A DNA stretch of 64,000 nucleotides from an uncultured Flavobacteriaceae bacterium (GCA_947502975.1 CANNBV010000001.1:930001-994000); one strand, 5' to 3'; counted from the first letter of the stretch, positions 43,363-52,555 are shown. The notes: generated by a model not told the origin, from the sequence alone. Program-made: numbers and translations.

Positions 43363-44370
43363 ATGAAGCATTTTAAACTCCTTTTTTTTGTTCTAATACT
43401 TAATTTTCATTCCTGTAAAACTCAAACTAATAAGATAAATGGGGTGAGTTTTGTGGCTGCAAATGCCGAGGTAAATACTAAACATACTGATCCAGTTGTA
43501 AATGTAAATGCCAATTATGCCGCCATAATGCCGTTTGGATTTATAAAAAATTTAAAACACCCTGAAATAATTTACAACACACATAGGCAGTGGTTTGGTG
43601 AAACTGTAGATGGTGCGAAGCAATACATTAAAGAACTTCGAAAAAAAGATATAAAGGTAATGTTAAAGCCTCAAATTTGGGTTTGGCATGGCGAGTTTAC
43701 AGGGTATATTGAAATGGATAGTGAAGCTGATTGGAAAACCCTAGAAAACACCTACTCAAAATTTATTTTGGAGCATGCAGTGTTAGCTAAAGACCTTAAT
43801 GTCGACTTATTTTGTATTGGTACAGAGTTAGAACGCTTTATTACAAATAGAACACCATATTGGTTGGATTTAATAAAGCAGATTAAAACCATTTATAAAG
43901 GAAAATTAACCTATGCCGCAAATTGGGATGAATTTAAGCGCACACCATTTTGGAATGAATTAGATTACATTGGAGTGGATGCCTATTTCCCTGTTAGTAA
44001 TAGCAAAACTCCATCACTAGAAGAGTGTTTAAACGGTTGGAAACCGCATAAAAAAGTAATTGAAAGTATGTCAACTAAATTCAATAGACCAATTCTATTT
44101 ACAGAATTTGGATATAGAAGCGTAGATTATGCAGGAAAAGAACCATGGGTAAGTGATAGAAATATGAACCAAGTAAACTTAGAAGCACAAACAAACACTA
44201 CAAAAGCATTATTTGAAACCTTTTGGAAAGAAGATTGGTTTGCAGGTGGATTTGTTTGGAAATGGTTTATAAATCATGATGACGTAGGTGGGCATGATAA
44301 CGCAATGTTTACGCCGCAAAACAAACCAGTGGAAACTTTAATTCGTAAATATTACAAAACAAGTCCGTAA
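43363..44370 (+). CDS. Glycoside hydrolase-like TIM-barrel lipoprotein (GH113-like)
   Basis: 335 residues; signal and lipobox LNFHSC with Cys near residue 18. The barrel resembles GH113 and related families: IKVMLKPQIWVW, the acid/base candidate in FCIGTELERF, the nucleophile candidate in ILFTEFGYRS, and FVWKWFINHD. The substrate, possibly a mannan, is not determined. Surface exposed or periplasmic. Its stop overlaps the next ATG by one base (TAATG). Confidence 0.85.
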   Translation: MKHFKLLFFVLILNFHSCKTQTNKINGVSFVAANAEVNTKHTDPVVNVNANYAAIMPFGFIKNLKHPEIIYNTHRQWFGETVDGAKQYIKELRKKDIKVMLKPQIWVWHGEFTGYIEMDSEADWKTLENTYSKFILEHAVLAKDLNVDLFCIGTELERFITNRTPYWLDLIKQIKTIYKGKLTYAANWDEFKRTPFWNELDYIGVDAYFPVSNSKTPSLEECLNGWKPHKKVIESMSTKFNRPILFTEFGYRSVDYAGKEPWVSDRNMNQVNLEAQTNTTKALFETFWKEDWFAGGFVWKWFINHDDVGGHDNAMFTPQNKPVETLIRKYYKTSP

Positions 44371-45098
44371 TGCAGAAATTGCAATATATATCCTTTATTG
44401 TTATGATTATGCTGTCATGCACAGACGCAGACGACAACATCGAGCAGACTTTAGCGGTATATACTTCTGGTAATACAATTGAAACAGGTGCCGTAATTGC
44501 ATGTGCAGCAAGTGATGCTAATACTGGAGAAGTTTTAACGTTTTATTATCCAGAAGAAGGCGCTAGCAACATCAGATTTTATGAAACTAAAAATATAGAA
44601 GTGGATCATGAAGACTATACCAATTATAATCAAATAGTCATATCTAGTTCGCCATTTTTTAATGGTCATTTAGGGAAATTTACTCAGGAATCATCTAACG
44701 AAAAATGGGTTATTATTACTTTTGAACTAGATGGTGAGATAAAAATTTCAAACCCAATTCGAATTAAGCATTTAACCAAACCCACAGTTTGGACAGAAGA
44801 TGTTACAATTAATCAATCCATTTCTGGAATGCCTATTTTTTCTTGGGAATTTGATGCTGTTGGCGATAATGCTATCTATTTTCAGGTAATTTCAGATAAT
44901 GAAGATAATTTATTGTCAGGGACATATACTTACGAAAGTTCATTTCAATATTATAATACTAACAATGTGGTGCTAAATGTCACCACTCAAACACCCCCAG
45001 ATTTAGTTATAGGAAACGATTATAATTTCACTTTAATGGATGTAAGTTTAGATAATTGGGTAAATTTGGTTGTTACTAAATCTTTTACTGCCCAATGA
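44370..45098 (+). CDS. Lipoprotein, unknown function
   Basis: 242 residues, not recognised. A lipobox is clear (IVMIMLSCTDADDN, Cys17). The mature part is rich in Asn, Thr and aromatic residues with beta-strand periodicity (WVIITFELDGEIKISNPIRI, PIFSWEFDAVGDNAIYFQVIS), suggesting immunoglobulin-like domains. It lies between the GH113-like lipoprotein and an outer-membrane protein, overlapping both by one and four bases, so it belongs to the same surface-protein operon. Confidence 0.7.
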   Translation: MQKLQYISFIVMIMLSCTDADDNIEQTLAVYTSGNTIETGAVIACAASDANTGEVLTFYYPEEGASNIRFYETKNIEVDHEDYTNYNQIVISSSPFFNGHLGKFTQESSNEKWVIITFELDGEIKISNPIRIKHLTKPTVWTEDVTINQSISGMPIFSWEFDAVGDNAIYFQVISDNEDNLLSGTYTYESSFQYYNTNNVVLNVTTQTPPDLVIGNDYNFTLMDVSLDNWVNLVVTKSFTAQ

Positions 45099-46354
45099 TA
45101 AAAAGAATTTTAGCCCAAATACTTTGTTTTTTGTTTATGTTGACTGCATTGGCGCAACAAAATTATGTGGCTGATCTTAAAATTCAAGGTAACGAAAAAC
45201 TTAAATCCTCTTTTGTAAAAAAAATAGCGTCTTTAAAAGCTGGTGATGTGCTAGACTCATTACTAATTGAAGAAGACATTAAACTTTTAAAGCGGTTACC
45301 GTCTGTGTCCCATGCGTCATATCAAGTATTTCCTGCAGAAGATAATCAATTCAACGTATTTTATAACATTGAGGAAAACTTTACCCTAATACCTTCTGTA
45401 AATATTTATACAACTGATGATGATGAATTTGCATATCGTGTAGGTTTGTATGAGTTTAATACCTTAGGAAGGAATATTATTTTCGGAGGTTTTTTTCAGC
45501 ACGACATATATAACTCTCATGCCATAAATTTTAGAGCGCCGTTTTTATTTTCAAGACATTTTGGTCTTGCATTAAACTATCAGGATTTAACGACCCAAGA
45601 ACCTGTTTTTTTTGAAGATGAAACAGCAAATTACAAATACAATAATATCTCTTATGAGATTTTAGGTTTATATCGACTAAATTTTAATAATCGATTTGAA
45701 TTAGGTGTGAATTACTTTGTAGAAGATTATAGTTTTAAGGGTGAAAATATTAATAATAGGCCAGAACTTAATGTACACAAATGGTTGGCAAAAGGTATTT
45801 ACGAATACAATAACCTCAATTATTTTTATCAGTACATATCTGGATTTAGGAGCACCTTAAATTTGCAATATGTAACCTCTATGGACGCAATGTTACCCGA
45901 CTTCTTTATTGGCTGGAATGATTTTTTCTATTTCAAGCGCATTGGAGAAAAAGGTAATTGGGCAAATAGGTTACGTATGGGCTTGTCTTCTAATGATGAT
46001 ACGCCATTTGCTCCGTTTTCAGTAGATAATAACTTAAATGTTCGTGGTGTTGGTAACACCATTGATAGAGGTACTGGAGTTATAGTTTTAAATACTGAAT
46101 ATCGTCATACTTTATATGAAAAAAATTGGTTTGTACTTCAAGGCAATGCGTTTATTGATGCTGGTACATGGCGAAACCCTGGGGGCGATTTTGGAGATTT
46201 TAGTAACAAAGACAATCTTAAAGTTCACCCTGGTTTAGGATTGCGTTTTATTCATAAAAAAATCTATAATGCTATTTTTAGAATAGATTATGGTTATGGA
46301 ATTACTGAAGATACTACCAAAGGATTTGTATTCGGTATTGGGCAGTATTTTTAG
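45095..46354 (+). CDS. BamA/TamA-type outer-membrane protein
   Basis: 419 residues. Signal peptide (MIKRILAQILCFLFMLTALAQ), one POTRA-like domain (DLKIQGNEKLKSSFVKKIASL and EEDIKLLKRLPSV, residues 28-100), then a barrel of about 300 residues with the surface-antigen region NNLNVRGVGNTIDRGTG and a terminal FGIGQYF. Much shorter than BamA itself (one POTRA), so an Omp85-family secretion or assembly paralogue. Last gene of the operon; a palindrome-rich gap follows. Confidence 0.83.
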   Translation: MIKRILAQILCFLFMLTALAQQNYVADLKIQGNEKLKSSFVKKIASLKAGDVLDSLLIEEDIKLLKRLPSVSHASYQVFPAEDNQFNVFYNIEENFTLIPSVNIYTTDDDEFAYRVGLYEFNTLGRNIIFGGFFQHDIYNSHAINFRAPFLFSRHFGLALNYQDLTTQEPVFFEDETANYKYNNISYEILGLYRLNFNNRFELGVNYFVEDYSFKGENINNRPELNVHKWLAKGIYEYNNLNYFYQYISGFRSTLNLQYVTSMDAMLPDFFIGWNDFFYFKRIGEKGNWANRLRMGLSSNDDTPFAPFSVDNNLNVRGVGNTIDRGTGVIVLNTEYRHTLYEKNWFVLQGNAFIDAGTWRNPGGDFGDFSNKDNLKVHPGLGLRFIHKKIYNAIFRIDYGYGITEDTTKGFVFGIGQYF

Positions 46355-46400
46355 TCTCACTAATCCCGCTAAAAGCGGTATCAATATTTACATAATTCCT

Positions 46401-46557
46401 TTGGCGTTACCCTATCGGGTCGGGCTTTCTACTATATCTTTCTGCGAAGCAGTCCCGAACTTGTTTCGAGATTTCTTTACTAATTAATACTTCATCTAAA
46501 ATTTTAGTACCGGCATTTAAGGCTTCGCAAAAAGGATGTCGTTACAATCCCTAACGC
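46401..46557 (+). repeat. Dispersed repeat family 1, copy B, with nested family 2 element
   Basis: Begins TTGGCGTTACCCTATCGGGT and ends ACAATCCCTAACGC. The copy is longer than the others because it contains a family-2-like palindrome (46451-46480, CCCGAACTTGTTTCGAG) and an AT-rich stretch. Its middle could pair TCTGCGAAG with CTTCGCAAAA. The gap 46355-46678 otherwise holds only a CCGCT/AGCGG hairpin at 46366-46378 and a -7 box. Confidence 0.75.
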
Positions 46558-46653
46558 ACTTGTCAGCCAAAGCAAATCAGAATACAAAAAACAATAATTA
46601 TTTGCATACTATATTTCTTATAAAAAAACCACCGTTTTTAGGTAAGATTCTAC

Positions 46654-46661
46654 TAGTTTTG
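46654..46661 (+). promoter_or_regulatory. -7 box of the phosphatase gene
   Basis: TAGTTTTG matches TAnnTTTG, 17 bases before the ATG at 46679. No TTTG at the -33 position. Confidence 0.4.
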
Positions 46662-46678
46662 CCAAAAATTATTTCAAT

Positions 46679-47410
46679 ATGCGAACCTTAGCTATAGGCG
46701 ATATTCATGGCGGATTAAAAGGGGTAATTCAACTTTTAAATAAACTAGAACTAAAAGATGAAGATACTCTTATCTTCATGGGTGATTATGTAGATGGTTG
46801 GAGCGAATCTGCACAAGTTATTCAGTTTTTAATAGAACTTTCAAAAAAGTTCAAGTGTACTTTTATTAAGGGCAATCATGATGTTTGGGCAGAAGATTGG
46901 TTGAAAAATGGAGAGGTTAACCCAACTTGGTATATGCATGGAGGTAAAGAAACCATGGAAAGTTATGAAGGATTTTCACATGAGGAAAAGAAACGTCATT
47001 TAGAATTTTTCGAAAATCTTAAGATGTATCATATTGATGCTGAAAACCGATTATTTCTTCATGCAGGTTTTACCTCTATGCATGGTGTTGAAAAAGAAGT
47101 ATTTCAAACAACATTGTATTTTGATAGAACACTTTGGGAAATGGCATTAACAATGGATAAGCGTATTGAAAAATATTCAGAGTTATATCCAAAACGATTA
47201 ACACATTATAAAGAAATTTATATAGGTCATACCCCAACTATCAACTATAATAGTTATGTGCCTATAAATGCTATCAACGTATGGAATATTGATACAGGTG
47301 CTGCATTTTATGGAAAGTTGTCAGCAATAAATATCGATACTAAAGAAGTTTTTCAAAGTGATGTGGTCAAAGATTTATATCCAGAAGAAAAGGGACGAAA
47401 TAAACATTAA
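46679..47410 (+). CDS. Serine/threonine-phosphatase-like metallophosphoesterase
   Basis: 243-residue cytosolic phosphoesterase with the PPP-family motifs in order: GDIHGG (residues 7-12), MGDYVDGW, IKGNHDVW, and later LHAGF and IGHTP. It is smaller than eukaryotic phosphatases and similar to bacterial PrpE/ApaH-like enzymes; substrate unknown (protein, dinucleotide or small molecule). It converges with the arsenosugar-cluster glycosyltransferase, overlapping it by four bases. Confidence 0.88.
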   Translation: MRTLAIGDIHGGLKGVIQLLNKLELKDEDTLIFMGDYVDGWSESAQVIQFLIELSKKFKCTFIKGNHDVWAEDWLKNGEVNPTWYMHGGKETMESYEGFSHEEKKRHLEFFENLKMYHIDAENRLFLHAGFTSMHGVEKEVFQTTLYFDRTLWEMALTMDKRIEKYSELYPKRLTHYKEIYIGHTPTINYNSYVPINAINVWNIDTGAAFYGKLSAINIDTKEVFQSDVVKDLYPEEKGRNKH

Positions 47411-48129
47411 GTCTTCGTTAAATGCTGGAAATAATACGATTTGAGCTCAGAAGGTGAGGCACCGAGTTTACTTTTTAGGTGTATACGCCAAAAATGAAAT
47501 TGTGTTTTCCACACACCATGTTTTTTATAACACCTTGCAGATGTAGTTAGCCATTTTTGGATTACTACAAAATCATTAAGCGCATATAGTTTTTTAATTA
47601 AATCGTTATCCTCATAAATAGTAAAAGACTCGTCGTATCCACCAATTTTTTTAAAAAGCTGTCGTGTTATAAATTGGCTTTGATCGCCACCTCTACTCGC
47701 TTTTAGGGGTAAAGCGGTTAACCAACCTGCTAGTTTTAACCACCAATGATTACTGTCAAATCTCATTTTAAAACAGCCAGCATTATTACCTTTTTCAATT
47801 TCGGAGATAATGTATTGGTCAAAATTCTTCGGAGGAAAAGAATCAGCATGTAAAAAATATAGAATTTCACCTTTAGCAGCTTCAGCACCTTGGTTCATTT
47901 GCTTAGCACGGCCTTTTTTTGACTCTATTAACCTAATGTCAGTTCGAGTGTTTTTACTTTGCGACAACGTATCGAGAACCATATGTTGTGTACCATCAAC
48001 ACTACCGCCGTCAACCACGATAATGTCTTTAATATGTTCTTCAGAAGAGTTTTCAATAAGATGATTCAGCAATTTTTCAATCGTTGCTGCTTCGTTTAAA
48101 GTAGGTATGATTATGGATAGTTTATACAT
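47407..48129 (-). CDS. TIGR04283-family arsenosugar-biosynthesis glycosyltransferase
   Basis: 240-residue GT2-type enzyme of the subfamily called mycofactocin-glycosyltransferase-like that accompanies arsenosugar genes. LSIIIPTLNEAATIEKLL and VVDGGSVDGTQ start the fold, followed by KGRAKQMNQGAEAAKGEILYFLHADSFPP and GGYDESFTIYEDNDLIKKL. The donor and acceptor are not proven; a sugar or alcohol addition to the arsenical ribose is inferred from context. First (most downstream) gene of the minus-strand arsenosugar cluster. Confidence 0.88.
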   Translation of the reverse strand: MYKLSIIIPTLNEAATIEKLLNHLIENSSEEHIKDIIVVDGGSVDGTQHMVLDTLSQSKNTRTDIRLIESKKGRAKQMNQGAEAAKGEILYFLHADSFPPKNFDQYIISEIEKGNNAGCFKMRFDSNHWWLKLAGWLTALPLKASRGGDQSQFITRQLFKKIGGYDESFTIYEDNDLIKKLYALNDFVVIQKWLTTSARCYKKHGVWKTQFHFWRIHLKSKLGASPSELKSYYFQHLTKT

Positions 48130-48171
48130 CTAAATATTTTTAGCTTTTTCTAAAATTGATTCAGAATTTAT

Positions 48172-48199
48172 GAGATCCTGAAATAAATTCAGGATGACA
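48172..48199 (-). repeat. Dispersed palindrome (repeat family 2), reverse copy
   Basis: GAGATCCTGAAATAAATTCAGGATGACA (in two halves: GAGATCCTGAAA and TAAATTCAGGATGACA). Stem ATCCTGAA/TTCAGGAT with a five-base loop, just after the stop of the DUF547 lipoprotein gene. It may serve as a transcript processing or termination structure. Confidence 0.7.
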
Positions 48200-48206
48200 C
48201 AATGTG

Positions 48207-49142
48207 TCATTCATTTAAATCCCAGTTATAATCTTTAAAACGAGTTTTTGCTGTGTTCGAAATTTTAGTTTCAGAATATGTGTTAAGAAAATCTATTAAA
48301 GAACCATTCTGTTTAAAATCCTTAGCAAACCATTGAAATACTTTTGATAGCTCTAAACTGTTTTTAGAAATAGTATTTCTCTCAGAATCACTTAGGAATT
48401 CTTTGGTTGCGCTAGTTAATTGTTGTTCTATATTATGAGCTGTGAATGCTTTGTTTTGAAGTTTAGGACAGGAGTAAGATGCACAAACAATAGCAAAATG
48501 AATACGAGGCTCATCCATTTTACGTAAAATTTGATGCTCTATTTCATCTAAATTAAACCACTTTTTTCCTAGTTGCCAATAGCGTTGTTTCCAAGGATTT
48601 TTAATGTCTTTGATGCTTTTTATAGGGTAATGACGCAAAATTAAATCTACAGTCATAGCATTGTATGCATTGATCCAAAAGGCTAGTTTTTCTTCTATAG
48701 AAACTGATTCAAAATCATCATGAGAGTATATTAAATCTAAAAGACGGATGTAATCTAGCAACTTCTTATATTCTTTTTTAAGTGATTTGTAATTTACATT
48801 TCCATCTTTAGAAACATGCTTTGTTAACAATTCGTCCCATAGCTCATGAATTTTGATGGTTTTTTTATTGAGTATTTGATTGGATTCTTCTTCAGGTTTT
48901 TCGATGATTTCTTTAGCTTCAATAATTGGCGTATCAACAATCTCAATGTCATTATCTGATTGTGGCACGTACAACGAATCTGTATATTTAATAATTTCAG
49001 TAGTTTTAGTCACTATAGAATCCTTATTCTTTTTTACTGATGTTGGGGCAGATGAAGATGTTTCTGTATCAGAGATAACTTTTTTAGTTCCAGAACATGA
49101 TACTATAAAACCAAAAAGTATTAATAATTGTAGGTATTTCAT
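48207..49142 (-). CDS. DUF547 lipoprotein
   Basis: 311 residues. A lipobox (LFGFIVSCSGTKK, Cys16) is followed by a Ser/Thr/Glu-rich linker to residue 95 and a DUF547 domain: LAFWINAYNAMTVDLILR, HQILRKMDEPRIHFAIVCASYSCPKL and TISKNSLELSKVFQWF. Paralogue of the secreted DUF547 protein at 41683. DUF547 proteins recur in arsenosugar neighbourhoods, but the role is unknown. It lies 20 bases after the sterol-desaturase-like gene. Confidence 0.85.
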   Translation of the reverse strand: MKYLQLLILFGFIVSCSGTKKVISDTETSSSAPTSVKKNKDSIVTKTTEIIKYTDSLYVPQSDNDIEIVDTPIIEAKEIIEKPEEESNQILNKKTIKIHELWDELLTKHVSKDGNVNYKSLKKEYKKLLDYIRLLDLIYSHDDFESVSIEEKLAFWINAYNAMTVDLILRHYPIKSIKDIKNPWKQRYWQLGKKWFNLDEIEHQILRKMDEPRIHFAIVCASYSCPKLQNKAFTAHNIEQQLTSATKEFLSDSERNTISKNSLELSKVFQWFAKDFKQNGSLIDFLNTYSETKISNTAKTRFKDYNWDLNE

Positions 49143-49162
49143 TTTGAAGCCAAATTTAAAAA

Positions 49163-50062
49163 CTAATCTGTGTCTTTCTTTTCAGAAAATAAGGGATATA
49201 GTTCTTGTTTTACAAAACTTTCAGGAAAAGATTCGTCGCCACTAAATCCTAATTCAATGTCTTTTCCACTGTATGGGACATAATTTGTTTTAAATAAATA
49301 ATCCCAAACACTTAAAGTAAGTCCAAAATTTATGCCATACCTTACATGTGTTGGTAATGCTTTAGCATGATGCCATATGTGCATTTTTGGGTTGTTGAAA
49401 ATGTATTTTAAAATACCATAGTCCCAGCCCAGATTAGCATGATTTAAATGCCCAATACAAATAGCAAAAAAATAAACAATAGCAACGTCTTGAGCATTAT
49501 AATTAGCAATTAAAGCCAAAGGAATATATAAAAGGGATTTATAAACAACTGGCTCCATCCAATGGTAACGCAAATGAGCAGCAAACCCCATTTCTTTTAC
49601 TGAATGGTGGACTTTATGAAAATTCCATAAAGAAGGAATTCTATGTAAAAGTCTATGTGTATTCCATTGCACAAAATCACTCACTAAAAAGAACATTAAT
49701 AGTCCTAGCCATTTTGGCAAATCGTTAGCGTTATATAATTGGAAACTTGATAGAGATAATCCAATAAAGCCCAAAACATCATTAAATAATGTTGCAGCAG
49801 TATTAGAAAGTGCGATAAGTACAATTAGATTTAATAGGAAAAAATTGAAAAACATATAAAATGTATCCAACCAAAAATCTTTACGGAAAATGGACTGGTT
49901 TTTTCGCCAAGGAAAAATAATTTCTAGTATCCAAACTACAAGTGAAATCGCAATAAGACCATAAAAATAATTATCCCAATTATTTTGAAGTAAAATCTCG
50001 TTTTTGAGATAATTCCAATAATCGGAATAAGAATTTTTTATTAGTTCTAGATACCTTTCCAT
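49163..50062 (-). CDS. Sterol desaturase / fatty acid hydroxylase family protein
   Basis: 299-residue membrane protein with about five helices and the clustered histidines of the di-iron hydroxylase family: NTHRLLHR, HKVHHSVKEMG and HIWHHAK. It may hydroxylate or oxidise a lipid; in an arsenosugar cluster it could act on an arsenolipid (inference). It lies ten bases after arsM in the same transcript. A paralogue is at 34766. Confidence 0.85.
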   Translation of the reverse strand: MERYLELIKNSYSDYWNYLKNEILLQNNWDNYFYGLIAISLVVWILEIIFPWRKNQSIFRKDFWLDTFYMFFNFFLLNLIVLIALSNTAATLFNDVLGFIGLSLSSFQLYNANDLPKWLGLLMFFLVSDFVQWNTHRLLHRIPSLWNFHKVHHSVKEMGFAAHLRYHWMEPVVYKSLLYIPLALIANYNAQDVAIVYFFAICIGHLNHANLGWDYGILKYIFNNPKMHIWHHAKALPTHVRYGINFGLTLSVWDYLFKTNYVPYSGKDIELGFSGDESFPESFVKQELYPLFSEKKDTD

Positions 50063-50071
50063 ATTTTGGAA

Positions 50072-51043
50072 TTAGCAACATCCACCACCATCATAATGAT
50101 ATGTAGACTCGCTAATATAAATATCGTCTCTGTTCAATGATGCTATTGCCTCAGCGGTTTTATCACAAATAGCCAAAGGTTGATTTTTCAATAACACATG
50201 TCCCTTTTTATCATCAAAATAATCGTCTTCACCATAATATATTGCTGCTTTTCCTGTGAAAATACAAGGCCCATCTTCTGGCATAGGGTCTTTAATAGCA
50301 GCAACTTCAATAGATTCTATATAGATAAGCTCGTCTGTAGGATAATGTTTTGGATCTAAAATTCTGTATGGTTTTCTTGCTCTAATTTCAATAGTACCAA
50401 AACCTGCATCGGTTAAAGCTTTTACATATTCGGAAATTGGTAAACTTCCACTTAAACATAAAGCTCTTAAACGTTCGTCATTACGTAAAGTGTCATTCAT
50501 AGGCTGTTCACACGTAGGATCACTCATTACTAAACGTCCGTGAGGCTTTAAAACACGATACATTTCGGCAATAGCTTTTTTTAAATCGTCAGCTTTAAAA
50601 ATATTAAACAAGCAGTTTTGTGCTGCAACATCAATGCTATTATCTTCAACAGGTAAGTTTAAAGCGTCCCCTTTTTTAAGATCAATAAACTCACTTTTAA
50701 ACCAATCGTTTTGTGCTTCAGCCTCTAAAAAGTTTTTACGAGAAGCTTCCAACATTTCATCAACAACATCCACACCAACTACACCTCCTTTTTGACGGTT
50801 AAAATATGCGAATTGTAATAATTCCATGCCGCCACCTACACCAACATACAACATTTTTGGGTTATTGGTTAAATCTCTAGCGTGCACTGTAGAACCACAA
50901 CCGTAGTTCATCTCTTGCATAATTTTTGGAATTTTTAAACCAGGTAATTCCCAAATAGGGTTGGTTGTACAGCATAATCCAACATCTGGAGTTAAGGCTG
51001 CTTCTTTGTATACGTCGTGCGTTGTTTCTAAGTATGTACTCAT
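50072..51043 (-). CDS. arsM: Arsenosugar-type arsenite methyltransferase ArsM
   Basis: 323-residue SAM-dependent methyltransferase. An N-terminal Cys pair (Cys24-Cys25) and Cys48 in MNYGCGST suit arsenite binding; MLYVGVGGGMELLQFAYF and VVGVDVVDEMLEASRKN form the SAM site; AAQNCLFN, SDPTCEQP and LRALCLSGS give further conserved cysteines. The C terminus ends DGGGCC. In the pathway ArsM makes dimethylated arsenical for ArsS. The long C-terminal region separates this class from the simple detoxification enzymes. Upstream is a short 13-base tandem duplication. Confidence 0.92.
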   Translation of the reverse strand: MSTYLETTHDVYKEAALTPDVGLCCTTNPIWELPGLKIPKIMQEMNYGCGSTVHARDLTNNPKMLYVGVGGGMELLQFAYFNRQKGGVVGVDVVDEMLEASRKNFLEAEAQNDWFKSEFIDLKKGDALNLPVEDNSIDVAAQNCLFNIFKADDLKKAIAEMYRVLKPHGRLVMSDPTCEQPMNDTLRNDERLRALCLSGSLPISEYVKALTDAGFGTIEIRARKPYRILDPKHYPTDELIYIESIEVAAIKDPMPEDGPCIFTGKAAIYYGEDDYFDDKKGHVLLKNQPLAICDKTAEAIASLNRDDIYISESTYHYDGGGCC

Positions 51044-51051
51044 ATTTTTAG

Positions 51052-51077
51052 TTTTCAGTCTCCGTTTTCAGTCTCCG
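51052..51077. repeat. Tandem 13-base duplication upstream of arsM
   Basis: TTTTCAGTCTCCG occurs twice in direct tandem (51052-51064, 51065-51077), in the 74-base gap between arsM and the purine phosphorylase. Low-complexity sequence of this kind (CAGTCTC / GACTGCGACTG) continues to about 51115. Confidence 0.65.
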
Positions 51078-51117
51078 TCAGTATAGCTTTTTGTAAACAA
51101 TGACTGCGACTGTAAAC

Positions 51118-51930
51118 TTATAGTGATTTAATCAATTCTTTAAAAAGGACTACCATATTTGGTTCTGCTTTACCTGCCATTGCAATAATTTCGGCGATAT
51201 CTACAGGTTTTAGATTATCTGGGTCGCATTCATCTGTTAAAACTGACACTGCAGCCACTTTTAATTTTAAATGATTGGCAACAATGATTTCAGGAACAGT
51301 ACTCATACCAACAGCATCAGATCCAATAAGTTTTAACATTCTGTATTCTGCTCTAGTCTCTAGCTGCGGCCCAACAACGCTTGCATAGACACCTTCATGA
51401 AGCGTAATTTTATGTTCCTGAGCTATTTGTTTAAATTTTGCGTTAATTTCTAGGTCATAAGGTGCGCTCATATCCACAAAACGATCTCCCATTTGTTCAA
51501 TACCTCTTACCGCAAGTGGCGAACTTCCTTGAAGATTAATATGGTCATCAATAAGCATTAATTCTCCCTTCTTAAAATTTAAATTAATAGCACCAGCCGC
51601 ATTAGAAACTAAAAGTGTTGAAATACCTAATTGTTCCATGATGCGCACAGGATAGGTGACATCCTGCAAAGAATACCCTTCATAAACATGAAAGCGTCCT
51701 TGCATTACAACAACCTTTTTATTGCCTAAATTTCCATAAATGAGTTTACCTTTATGAAATTCAACAGTTGCTGTTGGGAAATTGGGAATATGATTATAAC
51801 TTACTTCTTTTAAAATCTCTACTGCATCAATAAGTTGTCCAAGACCAGTACCAAGTATGATGCCTACTTCTGGATTATCAAAACCTTTGTCTTTAAGATA
51901 ATCTACAGTTTCTTTAATAAATTTAACCAT
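51118..51930 (-). CDS. Purine nucleoside phosphorylase
   Basis: 270-residue trimeric-type phosphorylase (PNP-I) that splits purine nucleosides with phosphate to base and ribose 1-phosphate. GIILGTGLGQLIDAVE holds the phosphate-binding loop, LLVSNAAGAINLNFKKGELMLIDDHINL and GPQLETRAEYRML the base and ribose sites, and MSTVPEIIVANHLKLKVAAVSVLTD the Met/Asn specificity region. Within this cluster it could cleave adenine from the deoxyadenosyl arsenical made by ArsS. It may also serve general purine salvage. Overlaps the upstream TIGR04282 gene by eight bases. Confidence 0.92.
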   Translation of the reverse strand: MVKFIKETVDYLKDKGFDNPEVGIILGTGLGQLIDAVEILKEVSYNHIPNFPTATVEFHKGKLIYGNLGNKKVVVMQGRFHVYEGYSLQDVTYPVRIMEQLGISTLLVSNAAGAINLNFKKGELMLIDDHINLQGSSPLAVRGIEQMGDRFVDMSAPYDLEINAKFKQIAQEHKITLHEGVYASVVGPQLETRAEYRMLKLIGSDAVGMSTVPEIIVANHLKLKVAAVSVLTDECDPDNLKPVDIAEIIAMAGKAEPNMVVLFKELIKSL

Positions 51931-52555
51931 TGAGTTGTTTAATTTTTTCTTGTAATTGTAAGTTCGACTTATAAAATTCTGAAGCTATTAAATCTTCAAA
52001 AGTATCTATGTCGTTTAAAGTATCTAAAGTACTAAATGTAATTGCGTTTTTCTCTAATTCTTTTAGCGTTTCTTTCAACAAATTTGATTTGCTCCAGGGC
52101 TTATCATCGAACACACAATCATAAACTTTGGAAAGCCCGATAAGGTAATAACCACCATCTACAGCTGGTCCAAAAACGGCATCAGATTGTTCTAATGCTT
52201 TTAATCCACTTGATACATGATCTACATTGATATCTGGTAAATCAGAGCCAATAAGTACAATACGCTCATAACCATCTTCAAATCCTTTATTGAAAGCATT
52301 TTTCATTCTAACACCTAAATCATCACCTTGCTGAACAAATTTTTCAAAACCATTCCATTTAGTTTCTAAAATAGCATCCGAAAAATAAATGCGTTTATCT
52401 GCTTCAATTTCTGAGGTAGCTTTTTCTGTGATGTTTACCAGGGCTTTATATACTTCAAATGCGCCTTGGTTACCTATGGTTTTTGCAAGTCTGGTTTTTA
52501 CTTTTCCTAGCTTTATATTTTTTACAAAAACTATAACGAGATCTTTAGTCATCAT
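51923..52555 (-). CDS. TIGR04282-family arsenosugar-biosynthesis glycosyltransferase (CofC-like)
   Basis: 210-residue protein with a nucleotidyl/glycosyl-transferase GT-A-like fold: LVIVFVKNIKLGKVKTRLAKTIG, IVLIGSDLPDIN, FGPAVDGGYYLIGLSK and DTLNDIDTFEDL. This subfamily is named for its tie to arsenosugar clusters and its likeness to F420 enzyme CofC. Start is either Met at 52555 or 52552, overlapping the rhodanese gene by 11 or 8 bases. A more divergent paralogue is at 56296. Confidence 0.87.
   Translation of the reverse strand: MMTKDLVIVFVKNIKLGKVKTRLAKTIGNQGAFEVYKALVNITEKATSEIEADKRIYFSDAILETKWNGFEKFVQQGDDLGVRMKNAFNKGFEDGYERIVLIGSDLPDINVDHVSSGLKALEQSDAVFGPAVDGGYYLIGLSKVYDCVFDDKPWSKSNLLKETLKELEKNAITFSTLDTLNDIDTFEDLIASEFYKSNLQLQEKIKQLNG

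Noticed and set aside
46366-46378. Terminator after the BamA/TamA-type gene (CCGCT-AAA-AGCGG).
   Set aside because: The stem is only five pairs and is followed by TATCAATATT rather than a T run, so it does not fit a rho-independent terminator.
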